The notes beneath the pieces are model-generated. The model was not told where the DNA came from and ran no database searches. It was given only the letters and a program-made list of their open reading frames with translations. Position numbers and translations under genes: made by a program. Below are positions 17,322-26,678 of a stretch of DNA of 64,000 bases, piece by piece. Positions within the stretch are counted from its first letter, which is position 1. Each line of letters opens with the position of its first letter. This DNA is from CBDBBY01 sp965203215 (lineage in GTDB: Bacteria; Pseudomonadota; Alphaproteobacteria; Rhodobacterales; Rhodobacteraceae), in the NCBI GenBank assembly GCA_965203215.1, contig CBDBBY010000001.1:2170001-2234000 (forward strand), read 5' to 3'.

Positions 17322-18248
17322 TCAGAGCCGGAGACACCAGCGCATGATGGATTTTTGCACATGGAGGCGGTTTTCCGCTTCGTCGAATACCGCGGAATTC
17401 ACACCGTCCATCACTTCGGAGGTCACTTCCTCCTCCCTGTGCGCGGGGAGACAGTGCATGAACAGCGCGTCGGCCTTCGCCCGTGACATCAATGCGGAAT
17501 CCACCCTGTAGGGCTCAAGCGCGCGCCGCCGCTTCGCGGGTTCCGAATCGACCTCGTGCATGGACAACCAAGTGTCCGTCATGATCAGGTCCGCCCCTTG
17601 AACCGCCTTGATCGGATCACGCTCTATCCTGACTTCCGCGCCTTTCGATCTGGCGAACTCGCAGGACGAGCGGTCAGGCTCCATTCCTTCCGGCCCTGCG
17701 TAAGTGAATTCGAAACCGAACTGCCCGGCAGCCTGAACCAATGACGAGCAAACGTTCGTGGCCGCGCCCGACCAAACGACCTTCTTGTCCTTTATGGAGC
17801 CGCGATGCTCCTCGAACGTCATGATGTCGGCCATGACCTGGCATGGATGACTGCTGTCGGTCAGACCGTTGACAACCGGCACGTCGGAATGCTCCGCGAG
17901 TTCGGCGAGCAGCCCGGCATCGAAGGTTCGGATCATGACAATGTCTACGTAACGGGAAAGAACCCGCGCGGTGTCCGCCACCGACTCATTCCTGCCCATG
18001 TGGATTTCCGGGCCCGACAGCAGCAGGGTTTGACCTCCGAGCTGCCTCGTGCCGACATCGAATGACACGCGTGTCCGCGTCGACGGCTTTTCGAACATGA
18101 GAGCCGCGATGCGGCCCGATAGCGGCTGTTTGTCGTCGGGAGCTCCATTGGGACGCCCTTTGCGCGCCGCTTTCATTTCGGCCGCTCGACTCAAGATTTC
18201 CCGCAGATGGCCGGCTGGCGTGAGGCTCAATTCCAGAAAGTGGTTCAA
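17322..18248 (-). CDS. argF: Ornithine carbamoyltransferase
   Basis: A 308-residue enzyme that makes citrulline from ornithine and carbamoyl phosphate. The carbamoyl-phosphate motif EKPSTRTRVSFD is at residues 53-64, HPCQVMAD follows TDSS, and the ornithine-loop block FMHCLPAHREEEV is near the C-terminus. DTWLSMHE corresponds to the usual DxWxSMG(x)E. It overlaps argD by 4 bases on the minus strand, forming the common alphaproteobacterial argD-argF unit. Confidence 0.95.
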   Translation of the reverse strand: MNHFLELSLTPAGHLREILSRAAEMKAARKGRPNGAPDDKQPLSGRIAALMFEKPSTRTRVSFDVGTRQLGGQTLLLSGPEIHMGRNESVADTARVLSRYVDIVMIRTFDAGLLAELAEHSDVPVVNGLTDSSHPCQVMADIMTFEEHRGSIKDKKVVWSGAATNVCSSLVQAAGQFGFEFTYAGPEGMEPDRSSCEFARSKGAEVRIERDPIKAVQGADLIMTDTWLSMHEVDSEPAKRRRALEPYRVDSALMSRAKADALFMHCLPAHREEEVTSEVMDGVNSAVFDEAENRLHVQKSIMRWCLRL

Positions 18249-19426
18249 TTCCGCCTTCCTTTCAAGTCTTCCGCAGCCTTGTCGATTCGCCGCGCGATCT
18301 CGGCGACTTCTTCATCGCCGATGTTCAAAGGGGGCAAAATCCGCACGGCGTTGTCGCCGGCGGGAACAGTCAGAATGCGACTCCGGTACCCGGCATTGAC
18401 CACATCCATATTCGGAACCTTGCAGACCATGCCGATCATCATTCCGGTTCCGCGCACTTCGGCGAACACTTCCGTATGGGATCCGGCAACCGCTTCAAGC
18501 CGTTGACGGAGCAAGCCGGAGCGCCGTCTGACCCCTTCGAGGAAGTCTTCGTCCGCGACGATGCCGAGCACGGCAGCGCCGACTGCGCAGGCGAGCGGAT
18601 TCCCGCCGTAGGTCGACCCATGCGTTCCCGCCGTCATACCTGCCGCCGCTTCGGATTTCGCCAAGCATGCGCCGAGCGGAAACCCGCCCCCGATCCCTTT
18701 GGCGACGGCCATGATATCCGGCTCGATTCCCGACAATTCGTGCGCGAACAGTTTGCCGGTCCTCCCCATGCCGCATTGGACTTCGTCCAGAATCAACAGG
18801 GTTCCTTTTTCGTCGCAAAGTGTCCTCAATCCCTTCATGTAAGAGTCGGAGAGCGGGATGATCCCGCCTTCGCCGATGATCGGTTCCACCATGATCGCCG
18901 CAGTGAACTCGTCGACGGCGGCCTCCGCGGCCTGAATATCTTCGGGATCAATCCGCTTGAAGCCCGGCGTCAAGGGCGCGAAGCCGGACACGAGCTTCTC
19001 GGAACCCGCGGCCGAGACCATTGCGAGGGTCCGTCCGTGAAATGATCCGTTCAAGGCAATGATTTCGTTGCGGTCCGGGTTCCCGCGATGATGCCAGTAC
19101 TTCCTCGCCATCTTCACGGCAGCCTCCATCGCTTCGGTCCCCGAATTCGTGAAGAACACGGTATCGGCGAACGTGCGCTCGACAAGAAGGTCGGCCAGTT
19201 TCTCCTGGTTCGGAATCACATAGAGGTTCGAAGTGTGCCACAACCGGGATGCCTGATCCGCAAGCGCGTTGACCAGAACGGGGTGCGCGTGGCCAAGCGC
19301 GGATACGGCGATGCCCGCACCTGCATCCAAATATCGTTCCCCGGATTTGTCGGTAAGCCAGCACCCTTCGCCGCTGACGAATGCCAGCGGCGCTCGACTA
19401 TAGGTGGGCAGCACATTGGATGTCAT
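18245..19426 (-). CDS. argD: Acetylornithine aminotransferase
   Basis: A 393-residue class III PLP aminotransferase for arginine (and possibly lysine) synthesis. It has TNSGTEAMEAAVKMARKY, NGSFHGRTLAMVSA, the LLILDEVQCGMGRTGKLFAHE block and the PLP lysine in VAKGIGGGFPLGA, then GTHGSTYGGNPLACAVG. It is the first gene of argD-argF and is divergent from gcrA; about 235 bases between them must hold both promoters. Confidence 0.93.
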   Translation of the reverse strand: MTSNVLPTYSRAPLAFVSGEGCWLTDKSGERYLDAGAGIAVSALGHAHPVLVNALADQASRLWHTSNLYVIPNQEKLADLLVERTFADTVFFTNSGTEAMEAAVKMARKYWHHRGNPDRNEIIALNGSFHGRTLAMVSAAGSEKLVSGFAPLTPGFKRIDPEDIQAAEAAVDEFTAAIMVEPIIGEGGIIPLSDSYMKGLRTLCDEKGTLLILDEVQCGMGRTGKLFAHELSGIEPDIMAVAKGIGGGFPLGACLAKSEAAAGMTAGTHGSTYGGNPLACAVGAAVLGIVADEDFLEGVRRRSGLLRQRLEAVAGSHTEVFAEVRGTGMMIGMVCKVPNMDVVNAGYRSRILTVPAGDNAVRILPPLNIGDEEVAEIARRIDKAAEDLKGRRN

Positions 19427-19661
19427 TCTGTTTTCCGCTCAAAGCCGAACTCGGTTATCAACCGGAGTTCCAAAGTGTCAAACCGAAAAAGGATACGCGT
19501 CCGCGGGATCCGAATTCGTCGCATAAATGCTGAACCTGTACAATACGTTGAATTGGCCGCCGGGATGCATTACGTTGCTTGATGCGCTCGTGATCGCAAC
19601 TTTCAATCGATGGCGGGACTGATTGTCGAACCGCGGTTTCGGCGGGAAATGGATGGCGAAA

Positions 19662-20237
19662 ATGGCTTGGACAGAAGATCGCGTCAAGACGCTCTTGCAG
19701 CTCCGGGAAGAGGGCAAGACCTCCAGTCAGATTGCCGAAGCACTCGGCGATACGACGCGGAACGCAGTGATCGGAAAGATTTTCCGATTGGGTTTGGCAA
19801 AGCCCGCGAAGAAAAATCCTGCTCAGGATGCAGTCGAGGACCAGCGTTCGCACGGGGGAAATTCTCTTAAGAAAAAGACGGGAGAGACCGGTACTGCGGA
19901 GGGCGCATCGCCGAAGAGTTCCGATGTCGAGGCGGCTGGCGAGCCATCCTCGGAATCGGATTTTGTCAGGTCTGTCGAAGATGCGTCTCATGTCGTGGGC
20001 ATGGACGAGACGATGACCTTGGTTAAGAGGGCGGAACGCGATGCGAAAAAGCTCAGTTTGCTGGAATTGACCGAACGCACCTGCAAATGGCCGGTCGGCG
20101 ATCCTTCTACGGATGATTTCTGGTTTTGCGGTTTGCCCAGCAAGACGGGCAAGCCTTATTGCGAAGCGCATATCGGCCTTGCCTTTCAGCCGTTCACATC
20201 ACGGCGCGACAATCGCTCAAGCGTTTCGAAAAACTGA
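19662..20237 (+). CDS. gcrA: GcrA cell cycle regulator
   Basis: The N-terminus MAWTEDRVKTLLQLREEGKTSSQIAEALGDTTRNAVIGKIFRLGL is the GcrA helix-turn-helix, which in alphaproteobacteria binds sigma70-RNA polymerase and reads CcrM-methylated GANTC sites. A Ser/Glu/Lys-rich linker (about 55-130) is followed by the conserved C-terminal block LLELTERTCKWPVGDP...FWFCGLP...PYCEAHIGLAFQP with paired cysteines. At 191 residues it is normal. An ATG nine bases upstream is an alternative start. An IS630-type element begins 28 bases after the stop. Confidence 0.93.
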   Translation: MAWTEDRVKTLLQLREEGKTSSQIAEALGDTTRNAVIGKIFRLGLAKPAKKNPAQDAVEDQRSHGGNSLKKKTGETGTAEGASPKSSDVEAAGEPSSESDFVRSVEDASHVVGMDETMTLVKRAERDAKKLSLLELTERTCKWPVGDPSTDDFWFCGLPSKTGKPYCEAHIGLAFQPFTSRRDNRSSVSKN

Positions 20238-20265
20238 ACGCGCTCCCGGTCGGATTGCGCGCTTA

Positions 20266-21289
20266 GAGCGTTTTTCACTAATTTTGAACCGCTGCATATC
20301 CTGAGTTCGCGAGGTCGTTCGCGCACTCTTCGGGCCCGAATGTTTTCAGGATGGAACCGATGTTTTTCCGGAGATCGTCTCGGGTTCGCGGCTGGTCGGT
20401 CCGCAGGAAGGGCTTGAGCTTGGCGAGCACCTGCTCGGTCGGCTTGAGATCGGGGCTGCAGGGCGGAAGGAACAGCAGGCGGGCGCATGCGCCTCGGGTC
20501 GTCGCGCGCACCGCTTCGGTTTTGTGGCTGCCGTTGTCCATGATGACGATGTCGCCGCGGCCGAGCGTCAGGACCAGCTGCGTTTCGACGTAGATTCGGA
20601 GGGCGGCGCCTTTGGCCGGTCCGTCCAAGATCCAGGGGGCGTCGACCCGGTCATGCCGCAGAGCGGCGATGAATGTTCGCGGTGTTCCGATGGCCGAAGG
20701 GGCCGACCCGCGCACCCTGTGTCCCTTGGGGCTCAAGCCGTAGCTGGGCGACATGCTGGTCTTCATCCAGATCTCGTCGATGAAGACCGGTTTGCGCGGG
20801 CCGGCCTTGCCCTGTAGGCGCTTCCACCGCTCGCGGCGGCGGCGCTTCACGTCGGGATGGTCACGCTCGTCGGCGACGAGCGTCAGTGTCTTGCGGGCGA
20901 TGTTCCAAGACTTCAGAAAGCCCAGACCGAGGCGACGCCTCGCTCGCCAAGGTGATCGCCGGACAGGCTTTGATCCGCTTCAGGATCCGCGCCCGATGGC
21001 CCTCCAGCTTCGGCTTGCGGCGCCTGCCTATCCGGCTCGAACGGATCGACCCGTGCCCGAGGATCGCTGAAACCGTTCGATGACAGTTGAAGCGGCCACG
21101 CGGAACTGCTTCGCAACACTCCGGCGGCTTTCGCCCGCCAGCACTTTCTGACCGCGCGCATCCGCAGACAGTCCGTATAGGGTCTCGGCATACACCCCGT
21201 CCTCGGTCCTGAAACGACCGGCATCAACCACCTCGGAACAGGCGAGGAAATCCCTGAACCGTACGATTCCACCCAACCGAAAACCGCTC
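20266..21289 (-). mobile_element. Degenerate IS630-family insertion sequence
   Basis: A 1024-base element. The left end begins GAGCGTTTTTC and the right end finishes GAAAACCGCTC, forming imperfect terminal inverted repeats of about 11 bases. It is flanked by TA on both sides (20264-20265 and 21290-21291), the dinucleotide that IS630/mariner elements duplicate. Its single transposase gene, read on the minus strand, is broken (see separate entry). Confidence 0.8.
20278..21276 (-). pseudogene. IS630-family transposase, interrupted
   Basis: The N-terminal helix-turn-helix part is visible from 21276 (GLSADARGQKVLAGESRRSVAKQFRV). The middle continues in other frames (PSGADPEADQSLSGDHLGERG in one; GFLKSWNIARKTLTLVADERDHPDVKRRRRERW in another). 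The intact C-terminal part from 20850 has the DDE catalytic core: FIDEIWMKT, IVIMDNGSHK and LLFLPPCSPDLKPTEQVLAKLK. At least two frame changes separate the parts, so full-length transposase is not made unless by frameshifting; loss of function is more likely. Confidence 0.75.
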
Positions 21290-21420
21290 TAGCCGGATTT
21301 GCCGCTTTTTGCCGGCCGTCCGAGGGCGCCGCTCAAGCGCCCGGAGCCGCGAGAGCGCCGTCAACGCCGGATTCTGTGAAATGTTCGCAACGTACTTGCG
21401 GATACCTGCGCTCGGCGGAC

Positions 21421-21450
21421 TTGCCCTGATGCATGAAAACCCTGTATACT
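21421..21450 (+). promoter_or_regulatory. Candidate sigma70 promoter for the Nudix gene
   Basis: TTGCCC and TATACT are separated by 18 bases, ending 63 bases before the Nudix start. The -10 is close to consensus, the -35 matches four of six bases. The site is outside the IS630 element, so it is probably native. Confidence 0.45.
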
Positions 21451-21513
21451 GGTGGCAAACAGCGAAACATCTTGCTTCTTTTTATATGAGCAGTCGCAAT
21501 TAGCGGAGGCTGG

Positions 21514-21993
21514 ATGGCGCAAGTTCAACAGGCGATCACATTGGGATCGAGCGCAAAGACCGAACTGCGGATGCAGTTCGCTGCGCTGTGTTTCAAGGTG
21601 GAAAGGAAAAAGCTGGAATTCCTTCTGGTGACCAGCCGCGGAAGCGGACGTTGGATGCTGCCGAAGGGCTGGCCCATCGACGGGCTTACGCCCGCGCAGA
21701 TCGCATCCAAGGAAGCATTTGAAGAGGCAGGCGTCAAAGGGACGCCTCTCGAGATTTGCATCGGTCATTACAACTACCGCAAGGACATCGGCAGCAAGGT
21801 GGTACTTCCTTGCATCGCTGCCGTGTATCCGGTCCGCGTCAAGGGTTTGTCCAAAAGGTTTCCGGAACATGGCGAGCGGAGGAGGATGTGGTTCAAGCCC
21901 CGGAAGGCGGCCGATACTGTCGAAGACGTGGCATTGAAGCGAATCATCGGGAATTTCGACCCTTTTGCTTTGGCGAAATTGCGACTAATCTGA
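21514..21993 (+). CDS. Nudix hydrolase (diphosphoinositol polyphosphate phosphohydrolase-like)
   Basis: A 159-residue Nudix protein. The Nudix box region is GWPIDGLTPAQIASKEAFEEAGV: the REUxEExGU core appears as KEAFEEAGV with metal-binding Glu residues kept, while the earlier Glu of the canonical box is Leu. This partly relaxed box is common in alphaproteobacterial members similar to DIPP/MutT enzymes. The substrate is unknown. GGAGG precedes the ATG. The DUF1178 gene follows after 46 bases, a frequent pairing in this class. Confidence 0.85.
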   Translation: MAQVQQAITLGSSAKTELRMQFAALCFKVERKKLEFLLVTSRGSGRWMLPKGWPIDGLTPAQIASKEAFEEAGVKGTPLEICIGHYNYRKDIGSKVVLPCIAAVYPVRVKGLSKRFPEHGERRRMWFKPRKAADTVEDVALKRIIGNFDPFALAKLRLI

Positions 21994-22039
21994 GAAGACC
22001 CTGCCAGCTTGGCGGCTGGCGTCCTGTTCCGGGAAGACG

Positions 22040-22471
22040 ATGATTCGATATTCGCTGCATTGCGACGAAGACCACACCTTCGACAGTTGGTTCCGATCAG
22101 GCGAGGACTATGATTCCTTGCGCAAAGTGGGAATGCTGTCCTGCCCGATTTGCGGCTCGGAAAATGTGTCGAAAAGCATGATGTCGCCTCAGGTCAAGTC
22201 TTCGGGAAGCGAGGGGCAGGACGTCAAAACGGATCTTTCGAAACCTGCATCGCCGGCCGAACAGGCCATCTCCGAGCTCAGGAATTTGATCAAGAAGCAA
22301 TCCGAATACGTCGGCAGGGAATTTCCAAGCGAGGCTCGCGCCATTCATTTCGGAGACGCTCCGAAACGTTCAATCTACGGGGAGGCGAAACCGGACGAAG
22401 CGCAAGCGCTGCTCGACGATGGCATTCTGGTCGCGCCGATTCCCTGGGTGGATTCGAACCGAACGAATTAG
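22040..22471 (+). CDS. DUF1178 family protein
   Basis: A 143-residue DUF1178 protein of unknown function. The start MIRYSLHCDEDHTFDSWFRS and the zinc-ribbon-like CPICGSENVSKSMMSPQV are the family hallmarks, and the C-terminus ends in the conserved IHFGDAPKRSIYGEAKPDEAQALLDDGI and PIPWV. The pattern is a small metal-binding knuckle followed by a helical tail. It lies downstream of the Nudix gene and upstream of lysC. Confidence 0.88.
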   Translation: MIRYSLHCDEDHTFDSWFRSGEDYDSLRKVGMLSCPICGSENVSKSMMSPQVKSSGSEGQDVKTDLSKPASPAEQAISELRNLIKKQSEYVGREFPSEARAIHFGDAPKRSIYGEAKPDEAQALLDDGILVAPIPWVDSNRTN

Positions 22472-22644
22472 CGTTCCTTCGCCCGCAGCGGGGCGGCCCG
22501 AATCTCGGGAAGCGGATCGTTCTCGCAAGCCGCACTTTGCCAGCCAAAAACCGTTCCGTGCAATTGCGGAAATGCGCGCCGCACGGAATGCTGCTAAACA
22601 GGCGCACGGCTATATGGCGGGAAACCGCATGAACAGGAGCAAGC

Positions 22645-23889
22645 ATGCCGCCATTGGTTATGAAATTCGGTGGAACTTCGTTGGTCGGCCTCGCTCGGGT
22701 CGGCAACGCCGCAGACAAGGTGGAGCGCGCGATCAAACGCGGAAGCGATGCCATCGTCGTGGTTTCCGCGATGGCCGGCAGAACCAATGAGCTTGTTGAA
22801 CTCGTGCAATCGGCCGGACCGTTCTTCGATGCCCGGGAATACGATGCGGTCGTCTCGACCGGAGAGAACATCGTGGCCGGGCTTTTCGCGCTCGCGCTGC
22901 AGCAGCGCGGCATTCCCGCTCGCAGCTGGCAAGGCTGGCAAGTCCCGATAAGGACGAACGCCATTCATGGAGCGGCTCGAATACTGGAAATTCCGACTTC
23001 GAACCTGGAAGCGAAATTTGCCGAAGGAATGAAGGCGGCCGTGATCTCGGGGTTTCAAGGCTGCACTCCGGAAAATCGCGTGTCAACACTGGGGAGGGGC
23101 GGCTCCGACGCTTCGGCGGTGGCGCTGGCGGCGGCCTTCGGCAGCGAAAGATGCGAAATCTACACGGACGTCGAGGGCGTCTTCACCGCCGACCCGAGAA
23201 TCGTTTCCAAGGCGAGCAAGCTCCGCATGATCACTTACGAAGAGATGCTCGAGCTTTCCTCTCTCGGAGCGAAAGTGCTGCAGACGCGCTCCGTTGAATT
23301 GGCGATGCGGCACAAAGTGCGGGTTTGCGTGCTGTCGAGTTTTTCCGACGAGCCCGGCACGCTCGTCTGCGATGAGGAGGAAATCATGGAATCCAATGTC
23401 GTATCGGGCGTCGCCCATTCGCGCGACGAGGCGAAGCTGACGATCGTTTCCGTCGCCGACAGGCCAGGGATCGCGGCATCGATTTTCGGCCCGCTCGCAA
23501 GCGCGGGAGTGAATGTCGACATGATCGTGCAGAATATCTCCGAAGACAGCCGGACCGACATAACGTTCTCGTGCCCGGTGTCCCAAGTCGCCGCGGCCCG
23601 GAAGTCCCTTCAGGATGCGAAATCCGGCGGAGAGGTCCGATTCGCCGAACTGATCATCGATGAAGAGGTCTGCAAAGTTTCGGTCGTAGGCATCGGAATG
23701 CGAAGCCATGCAGGAGTCGCCGCCAAGATGTTCGAAGCGTTGGCGAAAGAAGGCATCAACATAAAAGTCATATCGACCTCTGAAATCAAGATTTCCGTTT
23801 TGGTGGACCGCCGATATATGGAGCTCGCAGTGCAATCGCTGCACGATGCGTTCAAGCTTGAAAAGCGCGCAAGAGGCACGATCCCATGA
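22645..23889 (+). CDS. lysC: Aspartate kinase
   Basis: A 414-residue monofunctional aspartokinase, first step of lysine, threonine and methionine synthesis. The kinase domain opens with VMKFGGTSL and contains GFQGCTPENRVSTLGRGGSDASAVALA and IYTDVEGVFTADPRIV. Two C-terminal ACT domains (from about residues 265 and 345) carry the feedback site; GVNVDMIVQNIS and GINIKVISTSEIKISVLV are their signatures. It overlaps ptsP by ATGA, the usual alphaproteobacterial order. Confidence 0.95.
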   Translation: MPPLVMKFGGTSLVGLARVGNAADKVERAIKRGSDAIVVVSAMAGRTNELVELVQSAGPFFDAREYDAVVSTGENIVAGLFALALQQRGIPARSWQGWQVPIRTNAIHGAARILEIPTSNLEAKFAEGMKAAVISGFQGCTPENRVSTLGRGGSDASAVALAAAFGSERCEIYTDVEGVFTADPRIVSKASKLRMITYEEMLELSSLGAKVLQTRSVELAMRHKVRVCVLSSFSDEPGTLVCDEEEIMESNVVSGVAHSRDEAKLTIVSVADRPGIAASIFGPLASAGVNVDMIVQNISEDSRTDITFSCPVSQVAAARKSLQDAKSGGEVRFAELIIDEEVCKVSVVGIGMRSHAGVAAKMFEALAKEGINIKVISTSEIKISVLVDRRYMELAVQSLHDAFKLEKRARGTIP

Positions 23890-26150
23890 CCGAAGCTTCG
23901 GATGTCAGCCTCCGGACGGTTCTAATCCGCGTCAGGGACCTGCTTGCGAAATTCGACGACGGACAAGGCCGCCTCGACAAGATCGTTGGAATGATCGCGG
24001 AAGCGATGGGCAGCGACGTCTGCTCGATTTACCTGCTCCGCGACGAAAGCACGCTCGAGCTTTGCGCCACGATAGGTCTCAGGCCGGCAGCGGTGCATCA
24101 GACCCGGCTTCGGCTGGGAGAGGGCTTGGTCGGGCGGGTCGCCAGAGACTCCCACACAATAAACACTGCCGACGCCCCATCGGAACCTGGCTTCCGCTAC
24201 ATGCCCGAGACCGGCGAGGAAATCTACAGCTCCTTCTTGGGCGTGCCGCTGCAAAGGGCGGGTGAAACATTGGGCGTGCTGGTCGTACAGTCCAAGGAGA
24301 AGCGCGCCTACACTGAAAATCAGATCGCGGATCTTGAGATCGTCGCGATGGTGCTCGCCGAAATGAAGGAAACCGGGGCGTTCACCGGCGAGGGCGCGGC
24401 GCTGGCCGCTCCGCACACGCGGCCGGTTACCTTTCAAGGAACGATCGCTCACGAGGGGATCGCGCAAGGCGTCGTCGTACTTCATGAGCCGCGGGTGGTC
24501 GTTTCCAATCCGGTGTCGGACGATCCGGAAGCCGAATACGAACGTCTGGATCATGCCATCGAGCAACTGCGCGGACGCGCGGACGACATGCTGGCCTTCG
24601 CCGCCGATGCGGCGCACCCTGAGCAGACGGAGGTGCTCGAGTCGTACCGCATGTTCACCCACTCGCAAGGCTGGGTCTCCCAAGCTCGGGCAAGCATAGC
24701 CGTTGGCCTATCCGCCGAAGCCGCCGTCGAAAAGGCGCAATCGGTGGTCATGGCCAACATGTCGCGTGCTGAAGACGATTACATCAAGGCGCGGCTGGAC
24801 GATCTGAACGACATGTTCAATCGACTGCTTCGGATATTGACCGGACAGGGACGTCCGCAATCGGAGAGCATACCGGACGGTGCGATCCTCGTCGCGCGGA
24901 ACATCGGACCGGGCGAATTGCTGGATTACGGTCAGCAGGCCAAGGAGTCCGGTCGGAAGCTAAAGGGCGTTGTCCTCGAAGAAGGATCGGTCGGTTCGCA
25001 TGCGACAATCGTCGCGCAGGCGCTTGCCGTGCCGCTCGTCGTTCAGGTCAAAGGCATCGTCACCGATGCTCTGAACGACGACACCTTGTTCGTCGACGCC
25101 GAACAGGGAATCGTGCATCTGCGGCCAGATGCTGACGTCGCGGCATCTTTCCAAGACAGAATCGCGACTCATGCGGTCGCCCAAAAAGCCTACAGTGCGA
25201 TCAGGGACGAGCCCGCCACGACTTTGGATCGTGTCACCATCTCGCTCCACATGAATGCAGGCTTGCTGGGAGATCTGCCCAGCTTGGAAAGCTCCGGGGC
25301 GGAGGGCGTGGGCCTGTTCAGAACGGAACTCAGGTTCCTTTCGACTACGAAAGTGCCCGGAAGAAAAGAATTGGCCGAAGCCTATTCCAAGATCATGACG
25401 TCAGCCAAGGGCAAGCGAATCGCTTTCAGGACCTTGGACGTCGGTTCCGACAAAATGCTGCCCTACATGAAGCGGCCGTCCGAATCGAACCCGGCGCTCG
25501 GATGGAGGGCCATCAGGATCGCTCTCGACCGGACGGGCGTGCTGAAGATGCAGGCGCAGGCTTTGATCCGCGGCGCGAAGGGCCGCCCCTTGTCGGTCAT
25601 GTTCCCGTTGGTCGCGGACATGGAAGAGTTCGTTCAGGCGCGCAACTATTTTCTGGATGTTTTGGAATACGAGCGGAGTATCGGGCGGGTCGTGCCGGTG
25701 TCCGTCGAGATAGGCGCGATGCTGGAGACTCCTTCTTTGGCTTTCGCTCCGGACAGCTTTTTTGAACTAGCGGATTTCATCTCGATCGGCGGAAACGATC
25801 TGAAGCAATTCTTCTTCGCCGCAGACAGAGAAAACGAGCGGGTTCGCGCCAGATACGACTCGCTGAGTTTGAGCTATCTCGATTTTCTTTCGTTGATCGT
25901 CCAGCGATGCGCATCGGCCGGAACACCTTTGAGCTATTGCGGAGTGGACGCCGGTCGCCCCATCAACGCCGCCTGCTTGGCGGCCATCGGATTGCGGACT
26001 CTCTCCATGCGGGCGGCGGCTGTCGGTCGAGTCAAGCATTTGCTGCGCAAAATACGGCTCAGCGACGTCAATGCCGCCATATTGAGGGCGAAGTCCAAAG
26101 GCGCGGCTTCTGCCAGGCGGTCGGTTTCTGCCGAACTGGGCTTGTCATGA
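23886..26150 (+). CDS. ptsP: Phosphoenolpyruvate-protein phosphotransferase PtsP (nitrogen PTS enzyme I)
   Basis: A 754-residue enzyme I-Ntr that passes phosphate from PEP to the Npr protein in regulatory, not transport, PTS. An N-terminal GAF domain (to about 170) is followed by the EI N-terminal domain, the phospho-histidine site SVGSHATIVAQALAVPLV, and the PEP-binding barrel with GVGLFRTELRFL, FRTLDVGSDKMLPY and SIGGNDLKQF. The C-terminal active-site loop is SYCGVDAGRP; the catalytic Cys is kept but the usual following Glu is Val. Coupled to lysC by ATGA. prfA, often next, is absent here. Confidence 0.93.
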   Translation: MTEASDVSLRTVLIRVRDLLAKFDDGQGRLDKIVGMIAEAMGSDVCSIYLLRDESTLELCATIGLRPAAVHQTRLRLGEGLVGRVARDSHTINTADAPSEPGFRYMPETGEEIYSSFLGVPLQRAGETLGVLVVQSKEKRAYTENQIADLEIVAMVLAEMKETGAFTGEGAALAAPHTRPVTFQGTIAHEGIAQGVVVLHEPRVVVSNPVSDDPEAEYERLDHAIEQLRGRADDMLAFAADAAHPEQTEVLESYRMFTHSQGWVSQARASIAVGLSAEAAVEKAQSVVMANMSRAEDDYIKARLDDLNDMFNRLLRILTGQGRPQSESIPDGAILVARNIGPGELLDYGQQAKESGRKLKGVVLEEGSVGSHATIVAQALAVPLVVQVKGIVTDALNDDTLFVDAEQGIVHLRPDADVAASFQDRIATHAVAQKAYSAIRDEPATTLDRVTISLHMNAGLLGDLPSLESSGAEGVGLFRTELRFLSTTKVPGRKELAEAYSKIMTSAKGKRIAFRTLDVGSDKMLPYMKRPSESNPALGWRAIRIALDRTGVLKMQAQALIRGAKGRPLSVMFPLVADMEEFVQARNYFLDVLEYERSIGRVVPVSVEIGAMLETPSLAFAPDSFFELADFISIGGNDLKQFFFAADRENERVRARYDSLSLSYLDFLSLIVQRCASAGTPLSYCGVDAGRPINAACLAAIGLRTLSMRAAAVGRVKHLLRKIRLSDVNAAILRAKSKGAASARRSVSAELGLS

Positions 26151-26189
26151 AGCCAGTGGCGCGGAGCATTGCCGGTCGGCCTGTGCCGA

Positions 26190-26678
26190 TCAGGATTTGC
26201 CGACCTCTCCTTCAAGCGCCGAAAGATAGCCGGAGTTCAGGCCCATGCCCAAGACGCGCGCCGGGTTGGTCGGAGGCGGAAATCGGATCGACGGACAATT
26301 GATGAAGCCGAATCTGGAATAGTACTGCGCATCGCCGACCAGAATGATGAATCTCCAGCCTCTCGCTGCGGCCCGTTCAATGCCTTCTTTTATCAGCATC
26401 GAACCTAGACCCTCGCCTTGCCTCGTCGGATGCACGGCAATTGGACCCAGCAGCAGAGCTTCGCAGGCGCTCGACCCGACAATAATCGGCCAAAAACGCA
26501 CGAGTCCCGCCAGCGCTCCGAATTCGTCTCTCACAACGACGCAAAGACCTTCGACCGGCGCGACGCCTTCGCGCAGCCTATAGGCCGACAACGCGAATCT
26601 GCCGGGGCCGAAGGCGGTATCGAGCAGAGCTTCGCATTCCCAGAAATCGTCGGGTATTTCGTCGTCGAGCCGAAACAT
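26190..26678 (-). CDS. GNAT family N-acetyltransferase (YhbS-like)
   Basis: A 162-residue acetyltransferase. The acetyl-CoA loop is LLLGPIAVHPTRQGEGLGSMLIKEGIERA (R/QxxGxG/A pattern as RQGEGLG), followed by ILVGDAQYYSRFGF, the typical YhbS-type continuation. The substrate is unknown. It converges with ptsP, with 39 bases between the two stops. Confidence 0.85.
   Translation of the reverse strand: MFRLDDEIPDDFWECEALLDTAFGPGRFALSAYRLREGVAPVEGLCVVVRDEFGALAGLVRFWPIIVGSSACEALLLGPIAVHPTRQGEGLGSMLIKEGIERAAARGWRFIILVGDAQYYSRFGFINCPSIRFPPPTNPARVLGMGLNSGYLSALEGEVGKS

Noticed and set aside
20524..21083. Plus-strand open frames inside the IS630 element
   Set aside because: They are opposite-strand shadows of the transposase.
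22445..22470. tRNA T-loop-like string GGATTCGAACC
   Set aside because: It lies inside the DUF1178 reading frame and no acceptor or anticodon stem can be built around it.
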